Positions 26,837 through 35,639 of a stretch of 64,000 bases of DNA are shown in pieces; positions within the stretch are counted from its first letter, which is position 1, and each line of letters begins with the position of its first letter. A program made the position numbers and the translations under genes. Source of the DNA: Planctomycetota bacterium. GTDB lineage: Bacteria; Planctomycetota; UBA1135; GCA-002686595. The stretch spans positions 62,001-126,000 of the forward strand of contig JAEUHY010000016.1 in the NCBI GenBank assembly GCA_016795325.1, given 5' to 3'. The notes beneath the pieces are model-generated. The model had not been told where the DNA came from. It searched no databases and saw nothing but the letters and a program-made list of their open reading frames with translations.

Positions 26837-28822
26837 TCAGGCCGCCTGCGTCACGCGGTTGCGGCCGGCGTGCTTCGAGGCGTACAGCGCCGCATCCGCA
26901 CGGGCGATCAACGCGAGCGCGGTCTCCGGCGCAGTCCACTGCGCGGCGCCCATCGAGATCGACACGGGCAAGCCCTTGTACATCTCGCGCTGGCTGACGC
27001 CGTAGTCGAACACACGTTCGCGCAGAGCTTCGGCCACGCCGAGCGCATCCTTCATCGCGCAGTTGGGCAGCAGCACGACGAACTCCTCGCCGCCGTAGCG
27101 CGCCACGAGGTCGCCCTTGCGCACGTGCGCGGTGAGCACCTTCACGAGGTCTTGCAGCAGCCGGTCCCCGACCTGGTGGCCCATCGTGTCGTTGAACTTC
27201 TTGAAGTGGTCCAAGTCCATGATGAGCAGGGAGAACGGCATGCGCGTCCGGGCGGACTGCGTGATGACGTACTCCAGCCGATCCATCAGCCGGCGCCGGG
27301 TCGCCGCGCCGGTCAGCGGATCGAGCGTCGCCATGCGTTCCTTTTCCTTGGTGAGCTCTTCGTGCCGCAGGAGCAACGTGAGCTGTTCGGCGATGATGCC
27401 CAGGCAACGTTCCTCGCCCGCCAGCGGCGCGCGTCCCACGCGTCCTCGGTCGCCGACGAGCAGCAAGCGCTTGCCCGGAGTGAGCTCGCGCAGCGGCGCC
27501 ACCACGGCGCTCGAAACCCCCGTGAGTTCCAGCACGAACTGGTGCGCGCGCTCCGCGTCGTTGCGCGTGACGATCATCGGCTCGCTCAGGTAGGCGCGGT
27601 CGGTGGGGAACGGCAGCCACACGCCTTCGCTCAGCTTCGCCTGGCCGCTCGCCGCGACGGAGTAGCGCACCTCGAGCTTCGCCGCCGCGCTGTCGATCTC
27701 CATCGCGCACATGCGGGAGAAATCCATGCTCGTCATAGCCTGGAACATCACGCCCGGAATCGGATCGCCGTCGCCGAGTCGGTTCAGGCCGTAGTTGAGC
27801 ACGTGGTTGACGGCGACTTCCGCGCGCAGGCGGTGCTCGGCGACGAACAGGCGCTCGCGCAGTTCGTCCTGCGTGCGGCGCATGCTCTCGAAGCCCTGCT
27901 TCGAGGTGCGCGCGAGCGGGCGCGAGATCTCGGACGCTGCTCCGACGGCGGTGCGCGCGCGCGCCACCAGTGCGTCGCGCTCGACCTGCGCGAGCAGCGC
28001 CGCAACATCGGCGGGCGGCTCGCCCAGGCGCAGGCCGCCGAACAGCGGGAAGCCGGAGTAATGCGCGACGAACAGGCTGGCCCGCGCGAGAGAGGCGAGT
28101 TCGGTGTCCGAGCCGGCGTCGCGCAGGCCTTCGAGTTGTTCCGCGGTCCGGTACGTCGCCGTGACGACGTCGCACAGTTGTGCCGGCAAGCTCCAGCTCT
28201 CGGCGATCACGATGGCCAGCGTCTCGTGGTCGACGCCGAGCGCTTGGCGCTCGACCTCGACCGCGCGCGAGAGGTCTTGACCAGCGAGCCGCCCACGCAG
28301 CTCTGGCAGGTGGTCATCGAACAGATCCCACAACGCGAGCGAGCCCATCGAGGACAAGAGTCCGGCGGCGTACGCCACTTCGGGCTCTTCGTAACCGGTT
28401 GCGATCGCCAACGCCTGCGCGGCTGCGGCGGCGGCGACGGAGTGTTTGCGCGACGACAGCGAACAAACCGCACCCTCGTCCGCTTCGAAGATGTGCACGG
28501 CGCCGTGGAGTTCGGTGCGCAGGGCGAGCTCGCGCAGGCCCTCGATGCCCAGCGCGTGCACGGCGTTGGGGATGTGCAGTGCGTTGCGGCGCTTGAGTTG
28601 CTCGGGCTGCAGCCGGCGCAGCACTTCCACGGCCAGGCCAGGGTCGGTGCGGACCAGGTCCACGATCTCGTGCAGCGCCGGACGCTCGGACAACGTGATT
28701 TCGAGCAGGCGGACAACGGTGTCGGGCGGCGAGGAGAGAGCGCGCAGGCGCTGTAGCGCGATCTGGGCTCGGTGGACGCTGTGCAAGGCAGGCTCCGTCA
28801 AGGTGGGGGGCAGCAGGTGCAT
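26837..28822 (-). CDS. HDOD-GAF-GGDEF protein, probable diguanylate cyclase
   Basis: This 661-residue signalling protein has three parts. An HDOD domain (about 20-215) contains SVHRAQIALQRLRAL and GLLSSMGSLALWDLF. A GAF-like region covers about 340-480. A GGDEF domain ends the protein (about 490-655) with an intact RYGGEEF active site near residue 577, and RKGD five residues before it, a match to the RxxD inhibitory site. Both catalysis and c-di-GMP feedback therefore look possible. No membrane segment is present. It is transcribed towards fliS and away from the export operon, so it may tune motility. HDOD domains usually take part in regulatory binding rather than catalysis. Confidence 0.9.
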   Translation of the reverse strand: MHLLPPTLTEPALHSVHRAQIALQRLRALSSPPDTVVRLLEITLSERPALHEIVDLVRTDPGLAVEVLRRLQPEQLKRRNALHIPNAVHALGIEGLRELALRTELHGAVHIFEADEGAVCSLSSRKHSVAAAAAAQALAIATGYEEPEVAYAAGLLSSMGSLALWDLFDDHLPELRGRLAGQDLSRAVEVERQALGVDHETLAIVIAESWSLPAQLCDVVTATYRTAEQLEGLRDAGSDTELASLARASLFVAHYSGFPLFGGLRLGEPPADVAALLAQVERDALVARARTAVGAASEISRPLARTSKQGFESMRRTQDELRERLFVAEHRLRAEVAVNHVLNYGLNRLGDGDPIPGVMFQAMTSMDFSRMCAMEIDSAAAKLEVRYSVAASGQAKLSEGVWLPFPTDRAYLSEPMIVTRNDAERAHQFVLELTGVSSAVVAPLRELTPGKRLLLVGDRGRVGRAPLAGEERCLGIIAEQLTLLLRHEELTKEKERMATLDPLTGAATRRRLMDRLEYVITQSARTRMPFSLLIMDLDHFKKFNDTMGHQVGDRLLQDLVKVLTAHVRKGDLVARYGGEEFVVLLPNCAMKDALGVAEALRERVFDYGVSQREMYKGLPVSISMGAAQWTAPETALALIARADAALYASKHAGRNRVTQAA

Positions 28823-28961
28823 GGACGGTCAGCGCCGAACGTGCCTGAGGCAGGTTCGTGCGCTGCGAGCTGGGCCGTAGGGAAGGACGGCGACGCCCCA
28901 CTTCGGCCAACACGGTTGCGCGACGTGAGGACGGCGGGCCCGGGATCGGGAAAGCGAGCGG

Positions 28962-29005
28962 GTGTCGCCTTTGCCGACACAAGCTCCGTGTCGCTTTCTC
29001 CGACA
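28962..29005. promoter_or_regulatory. Two tandem palindromes upstream of fliO
   Basis: GTGTCG-N7-CGACAC at 28962-28980 and the near copy GTGTCG-N7-CGACAG at 28988-29006 lie 26 nt apart, start to start. Such paired dyads are typical operator or enhancer sites. They stand in the divergent gap between the GGDEF gene and fliO and could serve either. The regulator is unknown. Confidence 0.6.
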
Positions 29006-29036
29006 GGGACGGCGGGCCACCCCGGTCCACACGCCC

Positions 29037-29504
29037 ATGCCGATCCCCATCCTCGCGAGCGCCGTGCTCCAAATCGCCGCTGGCGCCCCCGAAGGCGCCG
29101 CGCGCGCCGTCACAGCAGGGACGCAAGGTCCCGACATGACCCGCTACGTGCTGGTCTGCGCCGGCCTGCTCCTCGCCATCGTCGGCGTCGCAGCCCTGAT
29201 CCGGCGCATGCTCGGCAGCGCGCTCTCCAAACGCGCCGCCGCGCGGAACCTGCAGGTGATGGACGTGCTGCCGCTCGGCGGCAAACAACGTCTGGCGGTC
29301 GTGCGCTGCTACGACCGGACGTTCCTGCTCGGCCTGGGCGAGAAGGAACTGACCTCGATCAGTGAACTCGATGCGGTCATCGCGCCGCAGCGCGAGGCCG
29401 CGCCGTCGCGCGCCGACCTCAAGGCCTTCTCGAGCGTGCTCGAGCGCCTCGCGCCGAGCGCGACCAAAGCGCCGACGCTTCGCAAAGAAGGGATCCTGGG
29501 ATGA
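29037..29504 (+). CDS. fliO: Flagellar biosynthesis protein FliO
   Basis: FliO assists assembly of the FliP export-gate ring. The 155-residue product has a hydrophobic leader (MPIPILASAVLQIAAG), one membrane helix (YVLVCAGLLLAIVGVAALI, about 35-54) and the family's cytoplasmic RNLQVMDVLPLGGKQRLAVVRC domain. The start is uncertain. ATG 29037 keeps the leader, but ATG 29136, with AAGG upstream, would give a 122-residue protein starting just before the helix. It overlaps fliP by 4 nt. Confidence 0.88.
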   Translation: MPIPILASAVLQIAAGAPEGAARAVTAGTQGPDMTRYVLVCAGLLLAIVGVAALIRRMLGSALSKRAAARNLQVMDVLPLGGKQRLAVVRCYDRTFLLGLGEKELTSISELDAVIAPQREAAPSRADLKAFSSVLERLAPSATKAPTLRKEGILG

Positions 29505-30343
29505 GCACGCTGCGCGATCTGTTGCGACCGTGGCTGGCGTTGCTGGCCGTGGCGTTGTTCGCGTTGGGCGCGAGCGCGCAAGCGCCGATCCCGGCGACTG
29601 CGCCCGTCACCACCGCTGTCTACGGGCCGCCGGCGCCGCCGCTTCCGCTGGTCGGCGAGCTCTCGGACGAGCTCACGCGCGTGGGCGAGGACACGATCGA
29701 TGAAGCGCGCATGTCGACCGCGGTCGAGATCGCCGTGCTGCTCACGGTGCTCTCGCTGCTGCCGGCGATCCTGATCACCATCACGAGCTTCACGCGCATC
29801 GTGATCGTGATGAGCTTCGTGCGCCGCGCGCTCTCGACCAACGAACTGCCGCCCAACCCGGTGATCATCGGGCTCGCGCTGTTCCTGACGACGTTCATCA
29901 TGGCCCCGGTCGCCGAACGCGCCTACGAACGCGCCTGGGTCCCGTACCAAGCAGGCGAGATCGGCATGAAGCCCGCCGGCGAAGCCGCCTGGGCTGAGCT
30001 CCGCGGCTTCCTGGTCGTCAACACGCGCCAGAGCGAACTCGAGCTCTTCGCGGACCTCGCCAAGCTGCCCGACGCCGAGCGCGACATCGCTGCGCTGCCG
30101 CTGCGCGTCGTGGTTCCGGCCTTCGTGACCAGCGAACTCAAGACGGCCTTCCAGATGGGCTTCCTGCTGTTCCTGCCCTTCCTCGTGATCGACCTCGTCA
30201 TCGCCAGCGTGCTGCTCTCGATGGGCATGTTCATGTTGCCGCCGGTGATGATCTCGACGCCGTTCAAGATCCTGATCTTCGTGCTAGTCGACGGCTGGCA
30301 CCTGCTGTGCGAGTCGCTCGTGAGCTCGTTCATCGTCAACTGA
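29501..30343 (+). CDS. fliP: Flagellar export gate protein FliP
   Basis: FliP is the main subunit of the export-gate pore. The 280-residue product has a signal peptide (LLAVALFALGASAQA), then the conserved core: LLTVLSLLPAILITITSFTRIVIVMSFVRRAL and, near the end, FLLFLPFLVIDLVIASVLLSMGMFMLPP. The start codon overlaps the fliO stop. Confidence 0.97.
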   Translation: MSTLRDLLRPWLALLAVALFALGASAQAPIPATAPVTTAVYGPPAPPLPLVGELSDELTRVGEDTIDEARMSTAVEIAVLLTVLSLLPAILITITSFTRIVIVMSFVRRALSTNELPPNPVIIGLALFLTTFIMAPVAERAYERAWVPYQAGEIGMKPAGEAAWAELRGFLVVNTRQSELELFADLAKLPDAERDIAALPLRVVVPAFVTSELKTAFQMGFLLFLPFLVIDLVIASVLLSMGMFMLPPVMISTPFKILIFVLVDGWHLLCESLVSSFIVN

Positions 30344-30350
30344 GCACGCC

Positions 30351-30629
30351 GTGAACGACCTCGATCTCCAAGTCGCCGAGTTCGCGCGCGAAATGCTCGT
30401 GACCTCGCTCGTGCTCGCCGGACCGGTGCTGCTCGTGGGCCTGATCGTCGGCGTCGGCGTGAGCGTGTTCCAGGCGCTCACCAGCGTCCAGGAGCAAACC
30501 CTCTCGCTGGTGCCGAAGATGCTGGCGGTCCTCGGCGTCGCGTTGCTGTTGCTCGTCCCCGCGCTCGGAATCCTGCGCGACTACACGCTGCGCGTGTTCG
30601 CGCAACTGGTCTCCTTCGGACTGTCCTGA
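30351..30629 (+). CDS. fliQ: Flagellar export gate protein FliQ
   Basis: The 92-residue, two-helix FliQ has VLAGPVLLVGLIVGVGVSVFQALTSVQEQTLSLVPKM, the strongly conserved family core. The start is a GTG 7 nt after the fliP stop. It surrounds the FliP/FliR pore in the export gate. Confidence 0.96.
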   Translation: MNDLDLQVAEFAREMLVTSLVLAGPVLLVGLIVGVGVSVFQALTSVQEQTLSLVPKMLAVLGVALLLLVPALGILRDYTLRVFAQLVSFGLS

Positions 30630-30635
30630 CGCGCC

Positions 30636-31403
30636 ATGCTCGCCGACGGAACCCTCGCCGCGTTCGGCCTGTTCCTGGTGCGCACGAGCGCGCTGGTGCT
30701 GGCCACGCCGTTCATCGGCGCGGATTCGGTGTTCGGCGGCGTCAAGGTCGCGTTGATCGCTTCGCTCGCGCTCATCAGCTACACGACCTGGGGCGCGCCG
30801 CTGCCGCAGGCGCAGGCCCCGCTGGCGTTCGCGATGCTCGCGCTGCGCGAAGTGCTCGTCGGACTCTCGCTCGCGCTCGTCTTGCAGTCCGCGCTGCTCG
30901 CGATCCGCGTCTCGGGCGAAATGATCGGACAAGAGATGGCGTTCAACATGGCGAACGTCGTCGATCCGGCCTCGGGCCTGAGCACGCCGCTCGTCACGCA
31001 GCTCTACGAAGCGATGTTCATGCTCGGCCTGCTGGCCGTCGACGGACACCATCTCGTCCTGCAGGCGCTCGCTTCATCCTTCGAGCGCGCTCCGGTCGGC
31101 GCCCTGGTGATCGAGGCGGACTTGCCGACGCTCGTCGTCGCGCAACTCACGCAGATGTTCGCCGCGGGCGTGACCTTCGCGGCGCCCGTGCTGGTGCTGC
31201 TCATGCTCTCGTCGCTCGTGATGGGCCTGCTCGCGCGCATGGTTCCGCAGATGAACGTGCTCGAAGTCGGCTTCACCCTGCGCATCGTCGTCGGCCTGGT
31301 CGCGATGACGCTCTTCTCGCCTCTGATCGCGCCGGCGCTCGAGGTGCTGTTCAAGGGCGTCGACGAAGGCCTCGAAACCATGCTCCTCAACCTCGGAGGC
31401 TGA
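30636..31403 (+). CDS. fliR: Flagellar export gate protein FliR
   Basis: The 255-residue integral membrane protein of the export gate shows GEMIGQEMAFNMANVVDPASG, ARMVPQMNVLEVGFTLRIVVGL and about six membrane helices, as expected for FliR. It lies between fliQ and flhB with gaps of 6 and 3 nt. Confidence 0.96.
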   Translation: MLADGTLAAFGLFLVRTSALVLATPFIGADSVFGGVKVALIASLALISYTTWGAPLPQAQAPLAFAMLALREVLVGLSLALVLQSALLAIRVSGEMIGQEMAFNMANVVDPASGLSTPLVTQLYEAMFMLGLLAVDGHHLVLQALASSFERAPVGALVIEADLPTLVVAQLTQMFAAGVTFAAPVLVLLMLSSLVMGLLARMVPQMNVLEVGFTLRIVVGLVAMTLFSPLIAPALEVLFKGVDEGLETMLLNLGG

Positions 31404-31406
31404 GCC

Positions 31407-32540
31407 GTGGCCGACCAAGACGACGACGCCGACGACAAAACCGAGGATGCGACTCCACGCAGGCAGGAGGAGGCGCGCGAGAAGGGCCAGGTGGCCTACT
31501 CGGGCGAGCTCCTTTCGGCCGTGGTGCTGATCGGTTGGACCGGCGCGATGCTGTTCGCCGGCGGCAAGCTCATCGGCGCGCTCGCAGGCGTGGTGCAGTC
31601 GGTCGTTCAAGACGCCGGCGCGCGCGGCCTCACCGATCTGTCGCCGCAGGACGTCTCCGCGCTGCTGACCGGACTCGCCAGCGAGGCCTTCGGGCCGGCT
31701 CTGGTGTTGATGCTGCTCTCGCTCGCGCTGGCCGCGCTGATCGGCTACGGCCAGGTCGGCTTCGTGATCGCGACCAAGGCGCTCGAGATGGAGCTCTCCA
31801 AGCTCGACCCCGCGAGTGGGATGAAGAAGCTGTTCAGCATGCGCGCGGTGATGCGCACTGCGATGTCGCTGGTCAAGACGCTCGTGATCGCGGGCGTGAC
31901 CGCTTGGATGGCGTGGCTGCAACTGGACGACATCGTGTCGCTCGTCGCGCTCGAGATCGGCCCCGCGCTCGCAGGCGTGGGCAAGATCGTCCTCAAGTGC
32001 GTGAGCGCCACGCTCGCAGCGATCCTCGCCATCGGCGCCATCGACTACTTCTTCCAACGGCGCCAGTTCGAGAAGGAACTGCGCATGTCGAAGAAGGAGA
32101 TCAAGGAAGAGTCGCGCCAGTCGGAAGGTGATCCGCACGTGAAGGGCCGCATTCGGCGCATGCAGCGCGAGATGGCGCAGAGCCGCATGATGGCCGACGT
32201 GCCCAAGGCGACGGTGGTCATCACCAACCCGACGCACTACGCGATTGCGCTGCGCTACGACCGGGACGCTGCGGCGGACCAACGCGGCGCGCCGAAGGTC
32301 GTCGCGAAGGGCGTGGACCACGTCGCGCAACGCATCAAGGAACTCGCGCGCGAGTCCGGCGTGATCGTGTACGAGAACGCGCCGCTGGCGCGCACGCTGC
32401 ACGCGCGCTGCGAGATCGGCGACGACGTTCCCGTCGAGCTGTACCAGGCCGTGGCCGAAGTGCTCGCGTACGTGTTCGAGGTTCAAAAGGGCGCAAAGGC
32501 GCGCGCGCTCCCGGGCCGCAACGCCGCGGCGCTCGCGTAG
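31407..32540 (+). CDS. flhB: Flagellar export switch protein FlhB
   Basis: FlhB controls the switch from rod/hook to filament export. The 377-residue product begins with the acidic EDATPRRQEEAREKGQVA, has four membrane helices, and carries the self-cleavage site NPTH near residue 273 (VITNPTHYAIALRY), followed by the cytoplasmic KVVAKGVDHVAQRIKELARE domain. The start is a GTG. The tail runs about 20 residues past the usual end. Confidence 0.97.
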   Translation: MADQDDDADDKTEDATPRRQEEAREKGQVAYSGELLSAVVLIGWTGAMLFAGGKLIGALAGVVQSVVQDAGARGLTDLSPQDVSALLTGLASEAFGPALVLMLLSLALAALIGYGQVGFVIATKALEMELSKLDPASGMKKLFSMRAVMRTAMSLVKTLVIAGVTAWMAWLQLDDIVSLVALEIGPALAGVGKIVLKCVSATLAAILAIGAIDYFFQRRQFEKELRMSKKEIKEESRQSEGDPHVKGRIRRMQREMAQSRMMADVPKATVVITNPTHYAIALRYDRDAAADQRGAPKVVAKGVDHVAQRIKELARESGVIVYENAPLARTLHARCEIGDDVPVELYQAVAEVLAYVFEVQKGAKARALPGRNAAALA

Positions 32541-32549
32541 AGGTGACGC

Positions 32550-34655
32550 ATGGCTGAGAACAACGCACAACCGATCGCGCACGTGGGCCAACTCATGCGC
32601 CGCTACGCCGACTGGATCGTCGGCGTCGGCGTGCTCGGGCTGATCGTCACGCTGGTTTCGCCGCTCCCGCCGCTGCTGCTCGACGCGCTGCTCGCGCTCA
32701 ACCTCGCGTCGTCGCTCCTGCTGCTGCTGCTCTCGATGAACTCGACGCGCGCCGCCGAGTTGTCGGTGTTCCCGACGCTGCTCTTGTTCTCGACCTTGTT
32801 CCGGCTGGGCCTCAACGTCGCGAGTACGCGCCTGATCCTCTCGGGCGAAGACGCCGGCGACATCATCGAAGCCTTCGGCGAGTACGTGTGCGGCTCGAAC
32901 CTGACGGTCGGGATCATCGTCTTCCTGATCCTGGTGGTGATCCAGTTCGTGGTGATCACCAAGGGCTCGACGCGCATCAGCGAAGTGGCCGCGCGCTTCG
33001 TGCTCGATGCGATGCCCGGCAAGCAGATGGCGATCGACGCCGACCTCAACAGCGGGCTGATCGACGCCGACGAGGCGCGCCGCCGCCGCGCGCAGGTCGC
33101 GACCGAAGCCGAGTTCTACGGGGCCATGGACGGCGCCTCGAAGTTCGTGCGCGGCGACGCCGTCGCAGGCTTGATCATCACGGCGCTCAACCTGCTCGGC
33201 GGCGTCACGATCGCGATGTTCAACGGCGCCACGCTGGCCGAAGCCGGCGTGCGCTACTCGATGCTGTCGATCGGCGACGGCCTCGTGAGCCAGATCCCTG
33301 CGCTGCTCGTTTCGACGGCCTCGGGTGTGCTCGTGACCAAAGCCTCGAGCGAGGCGAGTCTCGGCATGCAGATGATGGCGCAGCTCGGCGGTCGGCCGCG
33401 TGCGACGCTGATCTCGTCGGGCATGCTCTTCGCCATCGGGTTGCTGCCCGGTCTGCCGAAGATTCCGTTCTTCCTGCTCGCGACGATGTTGCTGATCGCC
33501 TGGCGTGCGACGCGCAACGTGCGTTCGTCCGACGAGCTGCTCGCCGAGCCCAAGCCGGTCGCCGCAGCCGCGTCCGCGGCGCCGACGGCGCCCAGCGCCG
33601 AACAGGAGAGCGAGGCCGCGCTCGAGTTGCTCAAAGTCGACCGCATCGCGCTCGAGATCGGTTACCGGCTCATCCCGCTCGTCCAGGATCCGCGCGGCCA
33701 AGGCATCCTCGAGCACATCTCGCAGCTGCGCCGCCGCTTTGCATCGCGCGAGGGCGTCGTGCTCCCGCCGGTGCGCATCAAGGACAACATCAAGCTCGCG
33801 CCCAACTCGTACCGCGTGCTGCTCGGCGGGCAGGAGATCGCGCGCGGCGAGATCGAACCGGGCCAGATGCTCGCGATGGACTCCGGCGCGACGAACGGCA
33901 AGGTGCGCGGCAAGCCGACCACCGACCCCGCGTTCGGTCTGCCGGCGCTTTGGATCGCCGACAGCGCGCGCGACGAGGCCGAGCTGCTCGGCTACACGGT
34001 CGTGGATCCGGTCAGCGTGCTCGTCACGCACTTGACCGAGGTGCTGCGCGGCGCGCTGGGCGACGTGCTCACGCGCGACGACGTGAAGGAACTCGTCGAG
34101 AACGCCAAAAAGATCTCGCCGGCCGTGGTCGAGGAGCTGATCCCCGCGCGCATCGGCTTCGGCGAGGTGCAAGCGGTCGTGCGCAACCTGCTGCGCGAGG
34201 GCGTGTCGGTGCGCAACATGCCCGCGATCCTCGAGGTCATCGCCGACCACGTCGGACGCACGAAGGATCCCGACGCGTTGACCGAGCTCGTGCGCCAGCG
34301 GCTGGGCCGCGCGCTGTGCGAATCGCACGCCGACGCCGGAGGCGTGGTGCACGTCGTCACGCTCGACCCGCGCATCGAAGCGCGCCTGGCGAGCGCCGTC
34401 GGCGGCGCCAGCGATCCCGAGAGCCAACCGGTGAGCCCCGCGTACCTGCAGCGCCTGGTCGAACGCATCGCCGAGCAGCTCGCCCAGGGCGCGAAGACCG
34501 GCGCCGACGTCGTGCTGCTGGCGCGCTCGAGCGTGCGCCGCTTCCTGGGCGAACTCGTGCGTGCGTCGCTGCCCAAGGTCAGCGTGCTTTCGTACCAGGA
34601 AGTCACGCCCGCCAAAGCGCTCAACACCGTCGCCACCGTCCGTTTGGAGGACTGA
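32550..34655 (+). CDS. flhA: Flagellar export gate protein FlhA
   Basis: FlhA forms the nonameric export gate and docks chaperone-substrate pairs. The 701-residue product has eight membrane helices in its first half. The FHIPEP-type loop includes VFPTLLLFSTLFRLGLNVASTRLIL and RFVLDAMPGKQMAIDADL. The soluble C-terminal domain of about 350 residues includes VLREGVSVRN-type segments. It is full length and lies between flhB and flhF. Confidence 0.97.
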   Translation: MAENNAQPIAHVGQLMRRYADWIVGVGVLGLIVTLVSPLPPLLLDALLALNLASSLLLLLLSMNSTRAAELSVFPTLLLFSTLFRLGLNVASTRLILSGEDAGDIIEAFGEYVCGSNLTVGIIVFLILVVIQFVVITKGSTRISEVAARFVLDAMPGKQMAIDADLNSGLIDADEARRRRAQVATEAEFYGAMDGASKFVRGDAVAGLIITALNLLGGVTIAMFNGATLAEAGVRYSMLSIGDGLVSQIPALLVSTASGVLVTKASSEASLGMQMMAQLGGRPRATLISSGMLFAIGLLPGLPKIPFFLLATMLLIAWRATRNVRSSDELLAEPKPVAAAASAAPTAPSAEQESEAALELLKVDRIALEIGYRLIPLVQDPRGQGILEHISQLRRRFASREGVVLPPVRIKDNIKLAPNSYRVLLGGQEIARGEIEPGQMLAMDSGATNGKVRGKPTTDPAFGLPALWIADSARDEAELLGYTVVDPVSVLVTHLTEVLRGALGDVLTRDDVKELVENAKKISPAVVEELIPARIGFGEVQAVVRNLLREGVSVRNMPAILEVIADHVGRTKDPDALTELVRQRLGRALCESHADAGGVVHVVTLDPRIEARLASAVGGASDPESQPVSPAYLQRLVERIAEQLAQGAKTGADVVLLARSSVRRFLGELVRASLPKVSVLSYQEVTPAKALNTVATVRLED

Positions 34656-34661
34656 TCCAGC

Positions 34662-35639
34662 ATGCAGATCCACCGCGTGAGAGGTCGTGACCTGCGGGAC
34701 GCACTGCGTCGCGCTGGCGAACAGTTCGGGGCCGCGGCGCTGCTGCTGTCGCACGAAGTGCTGCCCGACGGCGACGTGATGGTCGCGGTCGCCGATCCCG
34801 TGCGCACGATTGCGACGCGCGGCGAGCTCGCCAAACCGGCGCGTTCGGCGGGGCTCGACGACGTCGAACGCGCGCTCGTGCGCAGCGGCTGCTCACGCGA
34901 GTGGATCGACGCGGCGCTCGCGCACGTCGAGCAGAGCGGCGCGCGCGGCGCCTACGCTCTCGACGCCGCAGCAGCGTGGATCGGCGCGCGTGTGGCCGTT
35001 GCGCCGGGTCCGCGGCTGCCCTCGCGCGATGCCGCGACGAACAACCAACCGTGCGTGCTGGCGTTCGTCGGCCCGACGGGCGTGGGCAAGACCACCACGC
35101 TGGCGAAGATCGCCTCGCGCATGGCGCGTGTCGGCCGCCGCGTCGCGCTGGTGAGCATGGACACGCAGCGTCCCGGCGCCGTCGAACAACTGGCGGCCCA
35201 CGCACAGGCCATGCAAGCGCCGCTGCAAGTGGCAGCGAACGGCGCCGAGCTCGCTCGTCTGCTCGCGCTGAGCGGCGGGCGCGACTGCGTGCTGATCGAC
35301 ACCACGGGCCGGTCGCCGCGTGATGCGCAGGCGCTCGCCGAACTGACGAGCTCGCTCGCGCAGACGCGCGCGAGCCTCTCGACGTACCTCGTGCTCTCCG
35401 CGGGCGCGAGCGCGGCTGCGCTGGCCGAAGCGCAACGCGGTTTCGCGTCGACCAAACCCGACGCATGGATCGTCACCAAGCTCGACGAGACGCGCGCACC
35501 GGCGCCGGTGCTCGAGGCTGCGGCGCGCGCCAAGGCGCCGCTCGCATTCCTGTGCGATGGCGCCGACATCGATGCGCACCTCGAGCGCGCGAGCGCCGAG
35601 CGCTTCGCGGATCTGTTCCTGCGCGGGAGGCTCGCGTGA
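34662..35639 (+). CDS. flhF: SRP-like GTPase FlhF
   Basis: FlhF is the SRP-family GTPase that places flagella, often at a pole. The 325-residue product has a short N-terminal basic domain (about 1-120) and an NG domain with GPTGVGKTTTLAKIA (near residue 135), DTQRPGA, DTTGRSPRD and TKLDE. The basic domain is shorter than in many FlhF proteins. It overlaps flhG as GTGA. Confidence 0.93.
   Translation: MQIHRVRGRDLRDALRRAGEQFGAAALLLSHEVLPDGDVMVAVADPVRTIATRGELAKPARSAGLDDVERALVRSGCSREWIDAALAHVEQSGARGAYALDAAAAWIGARVAVAPGPRLPSRDAATNNQPCVLAFVGPTGVGKTTTLAKIASRMARVGRRVALVSMDTQRPGAVEQLAAHAQAMQAPLQVAANGAELARLLALSGGRDCVLIDTTGRSPRDAQALAELTSSLAQTRASLSTYLVLSAGASAAALAEAQRGFASTKPDAWIVTKLDETRAPAPVLEAAARAKAPLAFLCDGADIDAHLERASAERFADLFLRGRLA

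Noticed and set aside
29040..29135. A separate short gene before the membrane helix of fliO
   Set aside because: The frame is continuous with fliO and reads like a leader peptide. Only the choice of start codon is open.
31074..34754. Very long minus-strand open frame (1226 codons) opposite fliR, flhB and flhA
   Set aside because: It is an antisense shadow of G+C-rich codon structure: rich in Arg, His, Ala and Asp, no family likeness, and lying across three certain genes.
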